DNA of 64,000 nucleotides from CAJGBR01 sp045637425 (GCA_045637425.1 JAZTZL010000032.1:1-64000); one strand, 5' to 3'; counted from the stretch's first letter, positions 34,545-43,317 are shown. Notes: a model not told the origin generated them from the letters alone. A program made the numbers and translations.

Positions 34545-36624
34545 ATCCTCGTTTTCTCAGCAGCGGTTCAACTGAAGGCTCCTGACCTCGGAATTTTTCG
34601 TATTGAACCATTCCTTCGTCATACCCGCCCTCAGTGAGAATGTGTTTTCTGAAGAGTTCGGCATATTCTTTATTGAACAAATCTCCACTCTGTTTGAACA
34701 TCTGGAATGCATCTATATCCAGCACAGCAGCCCAGGTATAAACGTAGTAACCAGCTGAATAGCCTCCACTAAAGACGTGACCGAAGAATGTCGAACGATA
34801 ACGCGGCATAATTTCGTCAATCAGTCCATATTTTTTCAGCACCTCTTTTTCGAATTTATCCACATCTACCGACTCTTTATAATCGAGTGTGTACCAATCC
34901 ATATCGAGCAGCGCTGCGGCCATATGTTCGGTCGTAGCCCAGCCCTGATTGAATGTATATGCTGCACGCAGTTTTGCAATCAATTCTTCAGGCATCGGCT
35001 CATTAGTCTGCCAATGACGAGCATACTGTTTCAGCACCTCTGGTTCGGCAGCCCAATTCTCCATAATTTGCGATGGCAATTCAATCATATCGCGAGCCAG
35101 ATTACCCGCAACTCGCTGATATCTGCCGCGAGTAAAGAATCCGTGAATAGCGTGTCCAAATTCGTGGAACATAGTTTCAGTTTCGTCCCAGCTCAGCAGT
35201 GCAGGATTATTACCCACAGGCGGCGTAAAGTTGCAAGAGATGGTTACAAGCGGTAGAATTTCTTTGCCGTCATTAAAGCTGTAACTTCTCAATCTCGAAC
35301 ACCAAGCACCTGCTCCCTTGCCGTTTCTGGGGAAGAAATCGAGATAGAGAACAGCCAGATGCGAACCATCTTTGTCAATCACTTCAAATGTTTGAACATC
35401 ATCGTCATAGACGGGAATATCAGTGCGTTGCTTGAATGTTACGCCATAGAGTTGCGTAGCTACCCAGAACATACCGTCGCGTACATTTTCGAGCTTGAAG
35501 TATGGTTTCAAAGCCTCTTCATCGAGATTGAATCGCTCCTTGCGCAGTTTTTCTGCGTAGTACCACCAGTCCCAAGCCTCGATTTTAACTTTGTCAGCAT
35601 CGGCAATCTTCTGCATCTCCTTGAGGTCGCTCTTTGCAGCCTCCAATCCCGGACGCCACATCTCGAGCAACAATTCGTAAACATTTTCAGGCGTAGCTGC
35701 CATATTCTTCGAGATGGTCATCTGTGCATAATTGCCATATCCCAAAAGTTTTGCCTGAGCATTTCTCAATCTTACTATATCGTTGATTACCTTTTTGTTA
35801 TCGAATTCGTTACCGAGGTCTGCACGGTAGTAATATCCTCTGTAAATCTTCTCTCTGAGCTCGCGGTTTTCCGAGTAGGTCAACACCGGCAGCAAACAAG
35901 GTTTATCGACGGTCAGCACCCATTTGCCTTCGAGTCCGTTTTTAGCAGCAGTTTCGGCTGCAGCCTTAACTACCGATTCGGGTACACCTTTTAGTTCCTC
36001 TTGATTTTCGATTACGATTTTGAAATTCTTTGTCTCTTTCAACACATTTTCACTGAACGCCAGCGTAGCCATAGCCAACTCAGAATTGAGTTGTTTCATT
36101 TTCTCTTTCGATTCGGCATCAAGCGCAGCACCACGACGCACATAATCGTCATAGGTCTTTTCCAGCGTTCTGAGTTGCAACTTGTCCAAATTGAGCAGAT
36201 TGCGGTTATCGTACAGCGTTTTAATGCGCAAGAATATCTTTTCGTTGAGAGCCATTTCGCTCGAGTGGGCAGTGAGTATCGGAGTCATCTCCCTCGAGAG
36301 CGCAGCCAGCGCATCGTCCTTAACATTGGCCGTCAGACACGAAAATACGTATCTCACTCGGCCTAAAGTTTTGCCTGCATTTTCGAGCGCTACGATAGTA
36401 TTCTCGAAAGTTGCATCTTCCTGATTATTAGCGATTGCATCAATTTCAGCACGATGTTCTGCAATGGCTTGTTCAAATGCAGGTTTGAAATGTTCGATTC
36501 GAATCTTGTGGAATGGCGGAGTCTGAAACGGTGTATCATACGCCTCCAACAGCGGATTACTCTGATCGATACACCCTGAAGATATGACTGCAAGACACAT
36601 CATTGATAATATTTTTTTGTTCAT
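34534..36624 (-). CDS. dcp: M3-family peptidyl-dipeptidase, lipoprotein
   Basis: A zinc peptidase of 696 residues. The HEFGH motif (His487, His491) sits in ETMFHEFGHAIHGFF, followed by the third ligand region ENWAAEPEVL. Overall length and LFNKEYAELFRKHILTEGG match Dcp/oligopeptidase A. The N-terminus is a lipoprotein signal with lipobox ISSGC, so the enzyme is exported and lipid-anchored, unlike cytoplasmic Dcp of E. coli. It is the last gene of the minus-strand operon that begins with a thioredoxin-fold lipoprotein (29 bases after DUF4919) and converges on a glycosyltransferase. Confidence 0.93.
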   Translation of the reverse strand: MNKKILSMMCLAVISSGCIDQSNPLLEAYDTPFQTPPFHKIRIEHFKPAFEQAIAEHRAEIDAIANNQEDATFENTIVALENAGKTLGRVRYVFSCLTANVKDDALAALSREMTPILTAHSSEMALNEKIFLRIKTLYDNRNLLNLDKLQLRTLEKTYDDYVRRGAALDAESKEKMKQLNSELAMATLAFSENVLKETKNFKIVIENQEELKGVPESVVKAAAETAAKNGLEGKWVLTVDKPCLLPVLTYSENRELREKIYRGYYYRADLGNEFDNKKVINDIVRLRNAQAKLLGYGNYAQMTISKNMAATPENVYELLLEMWRPGLEAAKSDLKEMQKIADADKVKIEAWDWWYYAEKLRKERFNLDEEALKPYFKLENVRDGMFWVATQLYGVTFKQRTDIPVYDDDVQTFEVIDKDGSHLAVLYLDFFPRNGKGAGAWCSRLRSYSFNDGKEILPLVTISCNFTPPVGNNPALLSWDETETMFHEFGHAIHGFFTRGRYQRVAGNLARDMIELPSQIMENWAAEPEVLKQYARHWQTNEPMPEELIAKLRAAYTFNQGWATTEHMAAALLDMDWYTLDYKESVDVDKFEKEVLKKYGLIDEIMPRYRSTFFGHVFSGGYSAGYYVYTWAAVLDIDAFQMFKQSGDLFNKEYAELFRKHILTEGGYDEGMVQYEKFRGQEPSVEPLLRKRGFIQ

Positions 36625-36653
36625 AAATTTGTATGATTGGGTTGGTATTATGT

Positions 36654-37379
36654 TTATTGTTTATTCGGCTGTATATTGTTGAATCTCATTGGCTGACGAG
36701 GTTTCTTCTGATCATAGTTTGACGGTTTTTTCCAATAGATACGACTGAAATCGAAGAAGAGACTCTTAGGCATATTTCGCTGTGGATAGAGTTGAATATG
36801 TTCGCAGGAACGGCTCACTACGGTACGCTTTGCCACCTGAAGTTTCATACTCGTAATCACATCTACAGGGTGGGTAAAGTAGAGAACGTGCATCGGCGAC
36901 TCCTCTTTGTACCCCGTACCCGACATTCGGATCGTGTTTATTACCATCTTCATCTTGAAAAAGTTTCGGAACTCGTTCTCCGAGTCGCCGAGTTCACCAT
37001 AGACGAAAGTCAGCAGGTTAAGCGTTCGTGGCGAGAAAGGGTCGAATTCGAGCTCGCGATTGGCGTAGACAATCAGGTTATGCAACTCCTCTTTAGTCAG
37101 CGGAGTATTTTTTTGCAGCACCATCAATGCGCTATCTGACAATTCATTAGCCTCAAGTGGATTATACTTCGGACTATACGCAAATCCATAATACAGATAA
37201 TGATAATCCTCAACGGTTAGCGTAGTGTCGCCCAACTGATAACGAGCCATCAAATTGGGGTAGAAAAACTGCGACTGAGGGTTTTCAATTTCTGCTTTGA
37301 TTCTATCATTATCTGGTGCTTGTGCGAACGATAGGGTAGCACCGAATAATGACATCAAAAGAAATATTATCTTTTTCAT
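36654..37379 (-). CDS. DUF4919 secreted protein
   Basis: The protein has 241 residues with a signal peptide cleaved after SFA (about residue 19). It contains helical repeats with DTTLTVEDYHYLYYGFAYSP and ends in a basic tail. This matches DUF4919, a Bacteroidota family of unknown function whose helical pattern looks TPR-like. The start codon overlaps the folA stop codon (TAATG), so translation is coupled to folA. Function unknown. Confidence 0.8.
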   Translation of the reverse strand: MKKIIFLLMSLFGATLSFAQAPDNDRIKAEIENPQSQFFYPNLMARYQLGDTTLTVEDYHYLYYGFAYSPKYNPLEANELSDSALMVLQKNTPLTKEELHNLIVYANRELEFDPFSPRTLNLLTFVYGELGDSENEFRNFFKMKMVINTIRMSGTGYKEESPMHVLYFTHPVDVITSMKLQVAKRTVVSRSCEHIQLYPQRNMPKSLFFDFSRIYWKKPSNYDQKKPRQPMRFNNIQPNKQ

Positions 37380-37864
37380 TATTTAATTCTTTCGTAATTG
37401 GTGAATCGGAATGGATATTCATATTTTTCGCCACGTTCAAAACGAGACTCTTCTACTACGCGCCACTGCTCAGCCAAAATATCCGGGAACGTAGTGTCTC
37501 CCTCATAGCTGCATTCAACGTGCGTAATGTAGAGCCTGTCGGCTATGGACATCGCCTGACGATAGATTTCGCCTCCACCAATGACAAATATTTCGTCATC
37601 ACCCTTTGCGAGTTCGATTGCAGCTTCAAGTGACTGAGCAACCAACACTCCATCTGGCTTATAATCTGGGTTACGCGTAATCACAATGTTTGTTCTGTTT
37701 GGCAGAGGACGTCCCAACGACTCCCACGTCTTGCGCCCCATAACTACGGCGTGACCGCTGGTGAGCGTCTTGAATCTTTGCAAATCCTCTCTGATATGCC
37801 ATAACAATTTATTTTCGCCGCCAATGACATTATTGGCAGCTACGGCTACTATAATCGAAATCAT
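37379..37864 (-). CDS. folA: Dihydrofolate reductase
   Basis: A protein of 161 residues that reduces dihydrofolate to tetrahydrofolate with NADPH. It opens with ISIIVAVAANNVIGGENKLLWH, where the Trp and Asp/Glu region binds folate (REDLQRFKTLT). The NADPH loops are VVMGRKTWESLGRPLPNRTN and FVIGGGEIYRQA. It lies 4 bases after thyA, the enzyme that produces its substrate, and overlaps the DUF4919 gene by one base. Confidence 0.97.
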   Translation of the reverse strand: MISIIVAVAANNVIGGENKLLWHIREDLQRFKTLTSGHAVVMGRKTWESLGRPLPNRTNIVITRNPDYKPDGVLVAQSLEAAIELAKGDDEIFVIGGGEIYRQAMSIADRLYITHVECSYEGDTTFPDILAEQWRVVEESRFERGEKYEYPFRFTNYERIK

Positions 37865-37868
37865 ACTT

Positions 37869-38663
37869 TTAGACTGCTATTGGTGCTTTAATTGTTGGGT
37901 GCGGGTCATAACCCTCAAGTGTAAAATCCTCATACTTAAAGTCAAAGATTGATTTCACTTCGGGGTTAATCTTCATAACGGGCAATGCGCGCGGCTCTCT
38001 TGAGAGTTGCTCTTTGACCTGCTCGAAGTGGTTGCTGTAGATATGTACATCGCCCAGAGTGTGGACAAACTCGCCAACCTTGAGCCCCGTAACCTGAGCC
38101 ATCATCATCGTCAGTAGCGCATACGACGCAATGTTGAACGGCACCCCGAGGAAGAGGTCCGCACTGCGCTGATAGAGTTGGCAACTCAGTTTACCATCAG
38201 CTACATAGAACTGGAACAGCGAGTGACACGGAGGCAGAGCCATCTTATCCACTTCGGCCGGATTCCACGCACTGACTATATGGCGTCTTGAATCGGGATT
38301 GTTCTTCAACGAGTTTACTACCTGCGAAATCTGGTCAATTGATTGACCATTGGGATTTGGCCAGCTGCGCCATTGGTAGCCATACACAGGCCCCAAGTCG
38401 CCATTTTCGTCTGCCCATTCGTCCCAGATTGTCACACCATTATCGTGCAGATATTTGATATTTGTATCTCCGCTCAGGAACCACAACAGTTCGTGAATAA
38501 TCGAGCGAAGGTGTAATTTCTTTGTAGTCAATACGGGGAAACCATCTTCGAGATTAAATCTCATCTGGTAGCCAAACACACTGCGAGTACCCGTTCCGGT
38601 GCGGTCGCCTTTGTCGACTCCGTTTTCCATAACGTGGCGCAGTAAATCAATATACTGTTTCAT
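37869..38663 (-). CDS. thyA: Thymidylate synthase
   Basis: A 264-residue protein that methylates dUMP to dTMP using methylene-tetrahydrofolate and yields dihydrofolate. Catalytic Cys146 is in LPPCHSLFQF. DRTGTGTRSVFG binds phosphate and folate, and LPVYGYQWR-like GPVYGYQWRSW is present. The length equals E. coli ThyA. It lies between lpxH (8 bases) and folA (4 bases). The pairing of thyA and folA keeps the folate cycle balanced. Confidence 0.97.
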   Translation of the reverse strand: MKQYIDLLRHVMENGVDKGDRTGTGTRSVFGYQMRFNLEDGFPVLTTKKLHLRSIIHELLWFLSGDTNIKYLHDNGVTIWDEWADENGDLGPVYGYQWRSWPNPNGQSIDQISQVVNSLKNNPDSRRHIVSAWNPAEVDKMALPPCHSLFQFYVADGKLSCQLYQRSADLFLGVPFNIASYALLTMMMAQVTGLKVGEFVHTLGDVHIYSNHFEQVKEQLSREPRALPVMKINPEVKSIFDFKYEDFTLEGYDPHPTIKAPIAV

Positions 38664-38671
38664 AGTCTGAT

Positions 38672-39406
38672 TTAGATTTTTTTGAGTTCTATACCCTGCT
38701 TGTCAAGTACGCAGTACGAAGGATTATTAATCCAATCGCCCATAACAATAATTCTCGGTCCCTCTTGCGATTGGAAATCTATCATTGAATGAAAGTGTCC
38801 CAATATGCAATAATCCAACTTAGTTTTCTTGTTTATATCGAGTATGCTCTGAACAATGGGGTCAGATTCGCCTCTGAATTTCACCTCTTTCTTGCGTTTC
38901 ACTCGGTTGTGTCTCGACCAATTCAGCCCAAGCCACAGCGCCAAATCGGGGTGCAACAACCACGAGAATAGTCGCTGTGCAATCCTGCAGTGAAAAAAGT
39001 CGTTCATCAGTCGGTAACTGCGAGTCTGACACTTGCGCAATTCATTTCCGTGTCCGATGTAGACCTGTTTACCAAGTAACGAAAATATTTCGCCCGTAGT
39101 ATGTACCTTCATTCCGCACTCGGATTCCAAGTAGCCGAATGTCCATATATCGTGATTCCCGGTAAAGAAGTGTATTTCGATTCCTCGGTCCGCGAGTTGA
39201 GCCAACCGACCCAACACTCTGACAGCCCCCTTTGGCACAACGTGCTTATACTCAAACCAGAAGTCGAAAATATCCCCCACAAGGAATATCGCCCGAGCAT
39301 CATCAGCCACTCGGTCGAGCCACTCGACAAACATCTTTTCAACGGCACGCGGCTCGGACATTGCCTGCGAGCCGAGATGCACATCTGATACAAAGTAATA
39401 AGCCAT
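38672..39406 (-). CDS. lpxH: UDP-2,3-diacylglucosamine diphosphatase (LpxH-like)
   Basis: A metallophosphoesterase of 244 residues with the full set of metal motifs: FVSDVHLGS, LVGDIFDFWFEY, FTGNHDIW, YIGHGNELRK and LGHFHS. FDFWFEY and the helical cap fit LpxH, which makes lipid X in lipid A synthesis. It lacks a signal peptide and should act at the inner face of the inner membrane. It lies 15 bases after the thioredoxin-fold gene and 8 bases before thyA. Confidence 0.9.
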   Translation of the reverse strand: MAYYFVSDVHLGSQAMSEPRAVEKMFVEWLDRVADDARAIFLVGDIFDFWFEYKHVVPKGAVRVLGRLAQLADRGIEIHFFTGNHDIWTFGYLESECGMKVHTTGEIFSLLGKQVYIGHGNELRKCQTRSYRLMNDFFHCRIAQRLFSWLLHPDLALWLGLNWSRHNRVKRKKEVKFRGESDPIVQSILDINKKTKLDYCILGHFHSMIDFQSQEGPRIIVMGDWINNPSYCVLDKQGIELKKI

Positions 39407-39421
39407 TATTATTGACGTCTG

Positions 39422-40570
39422 CTATTTGAACAGTTCGGCCAATTTTTTATCTAATTCTGCGTCGGTCAGATTCTTGCCAATGATTTCGCCCTTAGCATTA
39501 ATAAGGTAATTAGCAGGCACTTTCTGAACATTGTACAAACGTGCTGCCGGCGAATTTGCACCTTTGAAATCACAAACGCTAATCCACGGCAATTTCGAGT
39601 CTTGAACTGCAGTAACCCACGCACTCTTATTAAGGTCAAGCGCTATCTGGTAGACTTCAAAACCTTTGTCGTGATATTTTTCGTAAACTTTTTTGATTTC
39701 AAAGTTTTTCATTTTCGCATTCGGATCTACTGTAACCCAGAAGTCCAACAACACTACTTTGCCGTTGTTTACACTCGACAGACGGATATTGTTGCCGAAC
39801 ATATCGGGCAGATTGAGGTCTGGATAGTTGCTTTCGTTAAGGTTGCCATAAGACAACATTGATTGGAGATTAATATTAGCCTCCATCTTTTTCACATCAT
39901 TAATCAGACGCTTAACGTGCGGAGCATCAGGATACTTAACATTCAGCGAGTCAGCCACGAGTCGGTAATAAACCAAATCGCTGTTTTGGTTGAACATCAC
40001 ATCTCCGTCGGGCATCACTTGATAGAGAGCATAAAGTGCTGCCATCGAGTTTGAATTTTCTACGATGAATGTGATGTAGTTCTGTTTAAGTTTAACGCTT
40101 GTTTTGATGAATTCTGTTGTAAGATTCTTTTTTTCTTCAAAATCTTCAGTAGCATTGAAGATGACCTTCATAGAATCGATTCGGTCTATTGCTTTCGCAA
40201 TTATCGTATTGAGTTCTTTGATACGTTCCGAGTCTGGTGAACCTTTGATTTCATAATCTTTAGATATGTTGCCACCTGCACGGAATTCGATATTTTCCCC
40301 CGGAGAGATAATCAGCGGAACGTGCTGGCTATTGGCTACGAGATTATAAAATTCGGGTTCATTTTTTTGAGTTTTGAACTTAAATGCGAATGCACCATTT
40401 TTGTCAGTTCTGACCGAATCCACAAAGAGACTGCCCGCAGTTGTTACCTGTTCAAGCACTACATTATGGTTTTTCAATCCGACCAGACTACCTGTCAGTT
40501 TTACATTATTTTCGCTATTACAACCGCCCAGAATCAATGCTGCGCACGCTACAAATGGTGATAGTTTCAT
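39422..40570 (-). CDS. Thioredoxin-fold lipoprotein (DUF4369 + TlpA-like) lacking CXXC
   Basis: A lipoprotein of 382 residues with lipobox LGGC (Cys17). Residues about 22-125 form a DUF4369 beta domain, 130-230 are helical, and about 248-382 form a TlpA/AhpC-type thioredoxin fold. That fold includes VVLLDFWVTVDPNAKMKNFE, ending in KVPANYLINAKGEI with the cis-Pro and DAELDKKLAELF. Where active TlpA proteins have WCxxC this one has VTVDPNAK. The only other cysteine is in SVCDF. It should therefore not act as a disulfide reductase and may be a chaperone or binding protein in the periplasm. It heads the six-gene operon. Confidence 0.85.
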   Translation of the reverse strand: MKLSPFVACAALILGGCNSENNVKLTGSLVGLKNHNVVLEQVTTAGSLFVDSVRTDKNGAFAFKFKTQKNEPEFYNLVANSQHVPLIISPGENIEFRAGGNISKDYEIKGSPDSERIKELNTIIAKAIDRIDSMKVIFNATEDFEEKKNLTTEFIKTSVKLKQNYITFIVENSNSMAALYALYQVMPDGDVMFNQNSDLVYYRLVADSLNVKYPDAPHVKRLINDVKKMEANINLQSMLSYGNLNESNYPDLNLPDMFGNNIRLSSVNNGKVVLLDFWVTVDPNAKMKNFEIKKVYEKYHDKGFEVYQIALDLNKSAWVTAVQDSKLPWISVCDFKGANSPAARLYNVQKVPANYLINAKGEIIGKNLTDAELDKKLAELFK

Positions 40571-40605
40571 ATTTTATTTACTTTAATTTTCATCTGATTA
40601 GTTTA

Positions 40606-40613
40606 CAAATATA
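40606..40613 (-). promoter_or_regulatory. -7 element of the six-gene lipoprotein-lpxH-thyA-folA-dcp operon
   Basis: Minus-strand TATATTTG, 35 bases before ATG 40570. No other TAnnTTTG element was noticed in the short gaps further downstream. Confidence 0.6.
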
Positions 40614-40726
40614 GTCAAAATTTTTCAACTCGCAATTCGAAACAGGTTATTTATTGGTCATAAAACGAAAATGGGAGATTTTTTGGTATACAAAAAATCT
40701 CCCATTACTAAAATTTTGGCAGTCTG

Positions 40727-42214
40727 CTACATCTCTGTCGGCAGGGTGTATTGAATATCAAACTTCTGCTTTTTGGTGGTCTCACTCTTTGGTATCTCGA
40801 TGCGGAACGACACCTGATTGCCATTTTGTTTGAACTTCGAAATTACAGGCAACTCATCACTATTGATGTTTTCGATTCTTGCCATACTGCCTCTGACGTG
40901 GAACGTTGGTTCTAAAATTGATATTGCTTTTACTTTCGTAGCTGAATCAACAGGCTTGAGGTCTGCCTTAGTAACTACGTGAACATTTGGGGCATTTGCT
41001 CGGCGTTGTCGCATCTCTGCAATTCGCTGACGTTTAGCATCAACTATTTTCACTTGATTGTCTTTCATTTCCCCGACAATTACATTAACAGTAATGCCCA
41101 TCTTTTCGGCCTCTTCTTTTGAGATTACCTTTCCGTGGTAAATGATTTCAACATCTTCATTGTCAATTTTCTGTTGCTTGCAATCCTTTTTCGCAGTAAT
41201 CATAAGCACACCATTAGCAGCCTTTTCGCCATAAAGCATCTTCATCGTTTCGCCCCTGAAGAGTTCCAGTTTCTCTATGCTATTGGGGTCGAGACTTTTG
41301 AATTTTTCTTCCGAAATTTCAATTCCGTCCAAAATCAAAAGCACGTTTCCTTGATTAACAGCTTTTACTGCGAGGTCTACGTTGGCAATAGGTTCAGTCG
41401 TAACGTCACCTTTCCCTTTTCTAACTGTCGTGAAACCTGTAACTTGAACCTTTTCTTGATTAGCTTTCACTGATGTAATGAAAAGCACACCATTAGCAGC
41501 CTTTTCGCCATAAAGACATTTCATTGTTTCGCCCTTGCGGAGTTCCAGTTTATCTATGCTATTGGGGTCAAGACTTTTGAATTTTTCTTCCGAAATTTCA
41601 ATTCCGTCCAAAATCAAAAGCACGTTTCCTTGATTAACAGCCTTTACTGCGAGGTCTACGTTGGCAATAGGTTCGGTCGTAACGTCACGTTTTCCTCTTA
41701 TAACTGTCGTGAAACCTGTTACTTGCACCTTTTCTGCATTATCTTTCTTTGCAGTAATCACAAGCACACCATTAGCAGCCTTTTCGCCATATTTGTTTAC
41801 AGCCTCTTCGCCTTTAATGATTTTCAAATCCTCAACACAATTGGGATTCAAACGGTTAAATTCCTTAATCGAAATCTCCTTGCCATTCAAGATAAAGAGC
41901 GGCATTTCTGCTACAGACACAGTTGTTGCCACAACTTTCAGTTCTTCGCGAGGACATTTTGTTGTACAATCTTCTCCCCTCTGGTAAAACATTGGAGCGG
42001 AGAATTGCGCAGACGGAGTATTTTCGCGCTTAATCTGGTTGAGCACCTTCATCACAGTTTGAGCCTCATCTGCGGAGAGTCCTTTTGTATCAACTTGTTT
42101 CAACTCTTTGATAACCTTTACGGCCTCTTCAGACAACTTGGTTTGAGCATTTGTTGTAGCTGCGCCCACGCAGAAAACTGCCAACAGCGCAAATTTCAAA
42201 AATCGTGTTTTCAT
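40727..42214 (-). CDS. Secreted protein with three TonB-plug-like repeats and no barrel
   Basis: The protein has 495 residues with a signal peptide (about 1-23, NAQ). Residues 25-62 form a charged helical segment. Three plug-like units follow at about 105-155, 198-248 and 291-341. Each reads like the end of a SusC plug: an ILDGxEIS strand, an LDPNSIEKLE turn, then YGEKAANGVLxIT. The SusC of this window has ILDGFEIS, LDPNRIESIT and YGSRASNGVLVIT at the same spacing. The period is exactly 93 residues (279 bases). There is no CarboxypepD domain, TonB box or beta-barrel. A charged tail (345-420) leads to a C-terminal beta segment shared with the next gene upstream. Function unknown; binding TonB, a SusC partner or a regulator is conjecture. 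Confidence 0.85.
   Translation of the reverse strand: MKTRFLKFALLAVFCVGAATTNAQTKLSEEAVKVIKELKQVDTKGLSADEAQTVMKVLNQIKRENTPSAQFSAPMFYQRGEDCTTKCPREELKVVATTVSVAEMPLFILNGKEISIKEFNRLNPNCVEDLKIIKGEEAVNKYGEKAANGVLVITAKKDNAEKVQVTGFTTVIRGKRDVTTEPIANVDLAVKAVNQGNVLLILDGIEISEEKFKSLDPNSIDKLELRKGETMKCLYGEKAANGVLFITSVKANQEKVQVTGFTTVRKGKGDVTTEPIANVDLAVKAVNQGNVLLILDGIEISEEKFKSLDPNSIEKLELFRGETMKMLYGEKAANGVLMITAKKDCKQQKIDNEDVEIIYHGKVISKEEAEKMGITVNVIVGEMKDNQVKIVDAKRQRIAEMRQRRANAPNVHVVTKADLKPVDSATKVKAISILEPTFHVRGSMARIENINSDELPVISKFKQNGNQVSFRIEIPKSETTKKQKFDIQYTLPTEM
41192..41902 (-). repeat. 279-bp direct repeat, about 2.5 copies, coding
   Basis: The phrase GCACACCATTAGCAGCC recurs at 41206, 41485 and 41764, exactly 279 bases apart. 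TATTGGGGTC recurs at 41281 and 41560. Two copies are nearly identical at the DNA level over well over 100 bases (41273-41410 compared with 41552-41689); the third, encoding the N-terminal unit, is more diverged. Confidence 0.92.
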
Positions 42215-42276
42215 AGTTTATTGTGTTAAAAAATTACACCTTCGCAAAACTATAAATTAATTTGTGGAAATCCAAA
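42035..42276 (-). repeat. Copy A of a duplicated 5' region (promoter, leader, signal peptide, helical segment)
   Basis: Nearly identical to 43056-43317. The promoter, the whole untranslated leader and the first ~60 codons match with few differences, showing a recent duplication of the two paralogous genes. Confidence 0.9.
42245..42276 (-). promoter_or_regulatory. Promoter of the three-unit plug-repeat gene
   Basis: Minus-strand TAGTTTTG (42245-42252) with TTTG (42273-42276) 20 bases upstream. Confidence 0.7.
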
Positions 42277-42307
42277 TAAAAACCAATAATTTTTTTTAGG
42301 TTTATAT

Positions 42308-43252
42308 TTATAATTCGTAATTAATATCCACCTTTTGTTTTGCACGGTCAGCGCTCTTTGGCACCTCGATTCGGAACGACACCTGATTGCCCTTTTGTTT
42401 GAACTTGGTCACTCTCGGCGTAGTCGACTTCTCGACCTTAACGGTTTCCATAATATGAACCTCATCATAACCTTGAGCGTTATACTTTGCAAGAGACTCC
42501 TTATCCTTAAACATTTTAGTCTTAAGACCTTTATTATCTCTTATCATCAATATATCCCAATATTCTGACGATGTAATTTCACGACCGTCCAATATATATT
42601 TCGCACGCACCTGCTTTCCACTTGTTAACAGCATAGAAATATCCATTGGATTTTCCGCTGTGCCAACTCTCGCTTCACCTTTTTTTGCTGGGTCTGCGAA
42701 TTTAACGGCTGAAGCTGGAGACTGCTCAGTCGATTTCACTTCTTTGATAGTTTCTATAATCCAAACCTCATCATAACCTTGAGCGTTGTATTTCGCAAGA
42801 GATTCCTTGTCTCGTAATGTCTTATATTTAGCACCAACATTACCTCTTAATCGCATTACATCAAAATACTCTGACGATGTAACTTCACGACCATCGATTA
42901 CGTATTTAACTCGTATCGGTTTCATTCCCATACCCGTTGTCATATCAACAACCATTGGTTTTGACTTCGACGAGCCAAGTTTTGCTTCACCATTTTTGGC
43001 CGGTGTAGCAGGAGCCTTTGCTTCGCCTACCGCTGTAATCGCAACAAAGTTATCGCTGTGTTGTTTTTTAATCTGGTTGAGAACCTTCAACGCCGTTTGA
43101 GCCTCCTCAGCAGAAAGTCCTTTTGTGTCAATTTGTTTCAACTCTTTGATAACCTTTACTGCCTCTTCAGACAAATTGGTTTGAGCATTTGTTACAGCTG
43201 CGCCCACGCAGAAAACTGCCAACAGCGCAAATTTCAAAAATCGTGTTTTCAT
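42308..43252 (-). CDS. Secreted protein with two plug-like repeats, paralogue of the previous gene
   Basis: The protein has 314 residues. The signal peptide and helical segment (1-62) are almost the same as in the 495-residue neighbour. Two units follow at about 117-168 and 219-270, 102 residues apart, with YVIDGREVTSSEY or YILDGREITSSEY at the start and ESLAKYNAQGYDEVWIIET-like sequence at the end. These keep the outline of the plug unit (DG strand, then KY...V.I.ET) but differ strongly from those of the neighbour. Linkers carry PAKxGEAxxG. The C-terminal segment KFKQKGNQVSFRIEVPKS is shared with the neighbour. The gene has its own copy of the promoter. Function unknown. Confidence 0.82.
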   Translation of the reverse strand: MKTRFLKFALLAVFCVGAAVTNAQTNLSEEAVKVIKELKQIDTKGLSAEEAQTALKVLNQIKKQHSDNFVAITAVGEAKAPATPAKNGEAKLGSSKSKPMVVDMTTGMGMKPIRVKYVIDGREVTSSEYFDVMRLRGNVGAKYKTLRDKESLAKYNAQGYDEVWIIETIKEVKSTEQSPASAVKFADPAKKGEARVGTAENPMDISMLLTSGKQVRAKYILDGREITSSEYWDILMIRDNKGLKTKMFKDKESLAKYNAQGYDEVHIMETVKVEKSTTPRVTKFKQKGNQVSFRIEVPKSADRAKQKVDINYEL

Positions 43253-43317
43253 AGTTTATTGTGTTAAAAAATTACACTTCCTTTGCAAAACTATAAATTA
43301 ATTTATAGAAATCCAAA
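43056..43317 (-). repeat. Copy B of the duplicated 5' region
   Basis: Partner of 42035-42276. A small difference lies in the leader, where this copy reads ACACTTCCTTTGC and copy A reads ACACCTTCGC on the plus strand. Confidence 0.9.
43286..43317 (-). promoter_or_regulatory. Promoter of the two-unit plug-repeat gene
   Basis: Minus-strand TAGTTTTG (43286-43293) with TTTG (43314-43317) 20 bases upstream, identical in layout to the copy at 42245. Confidence 0.7.
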
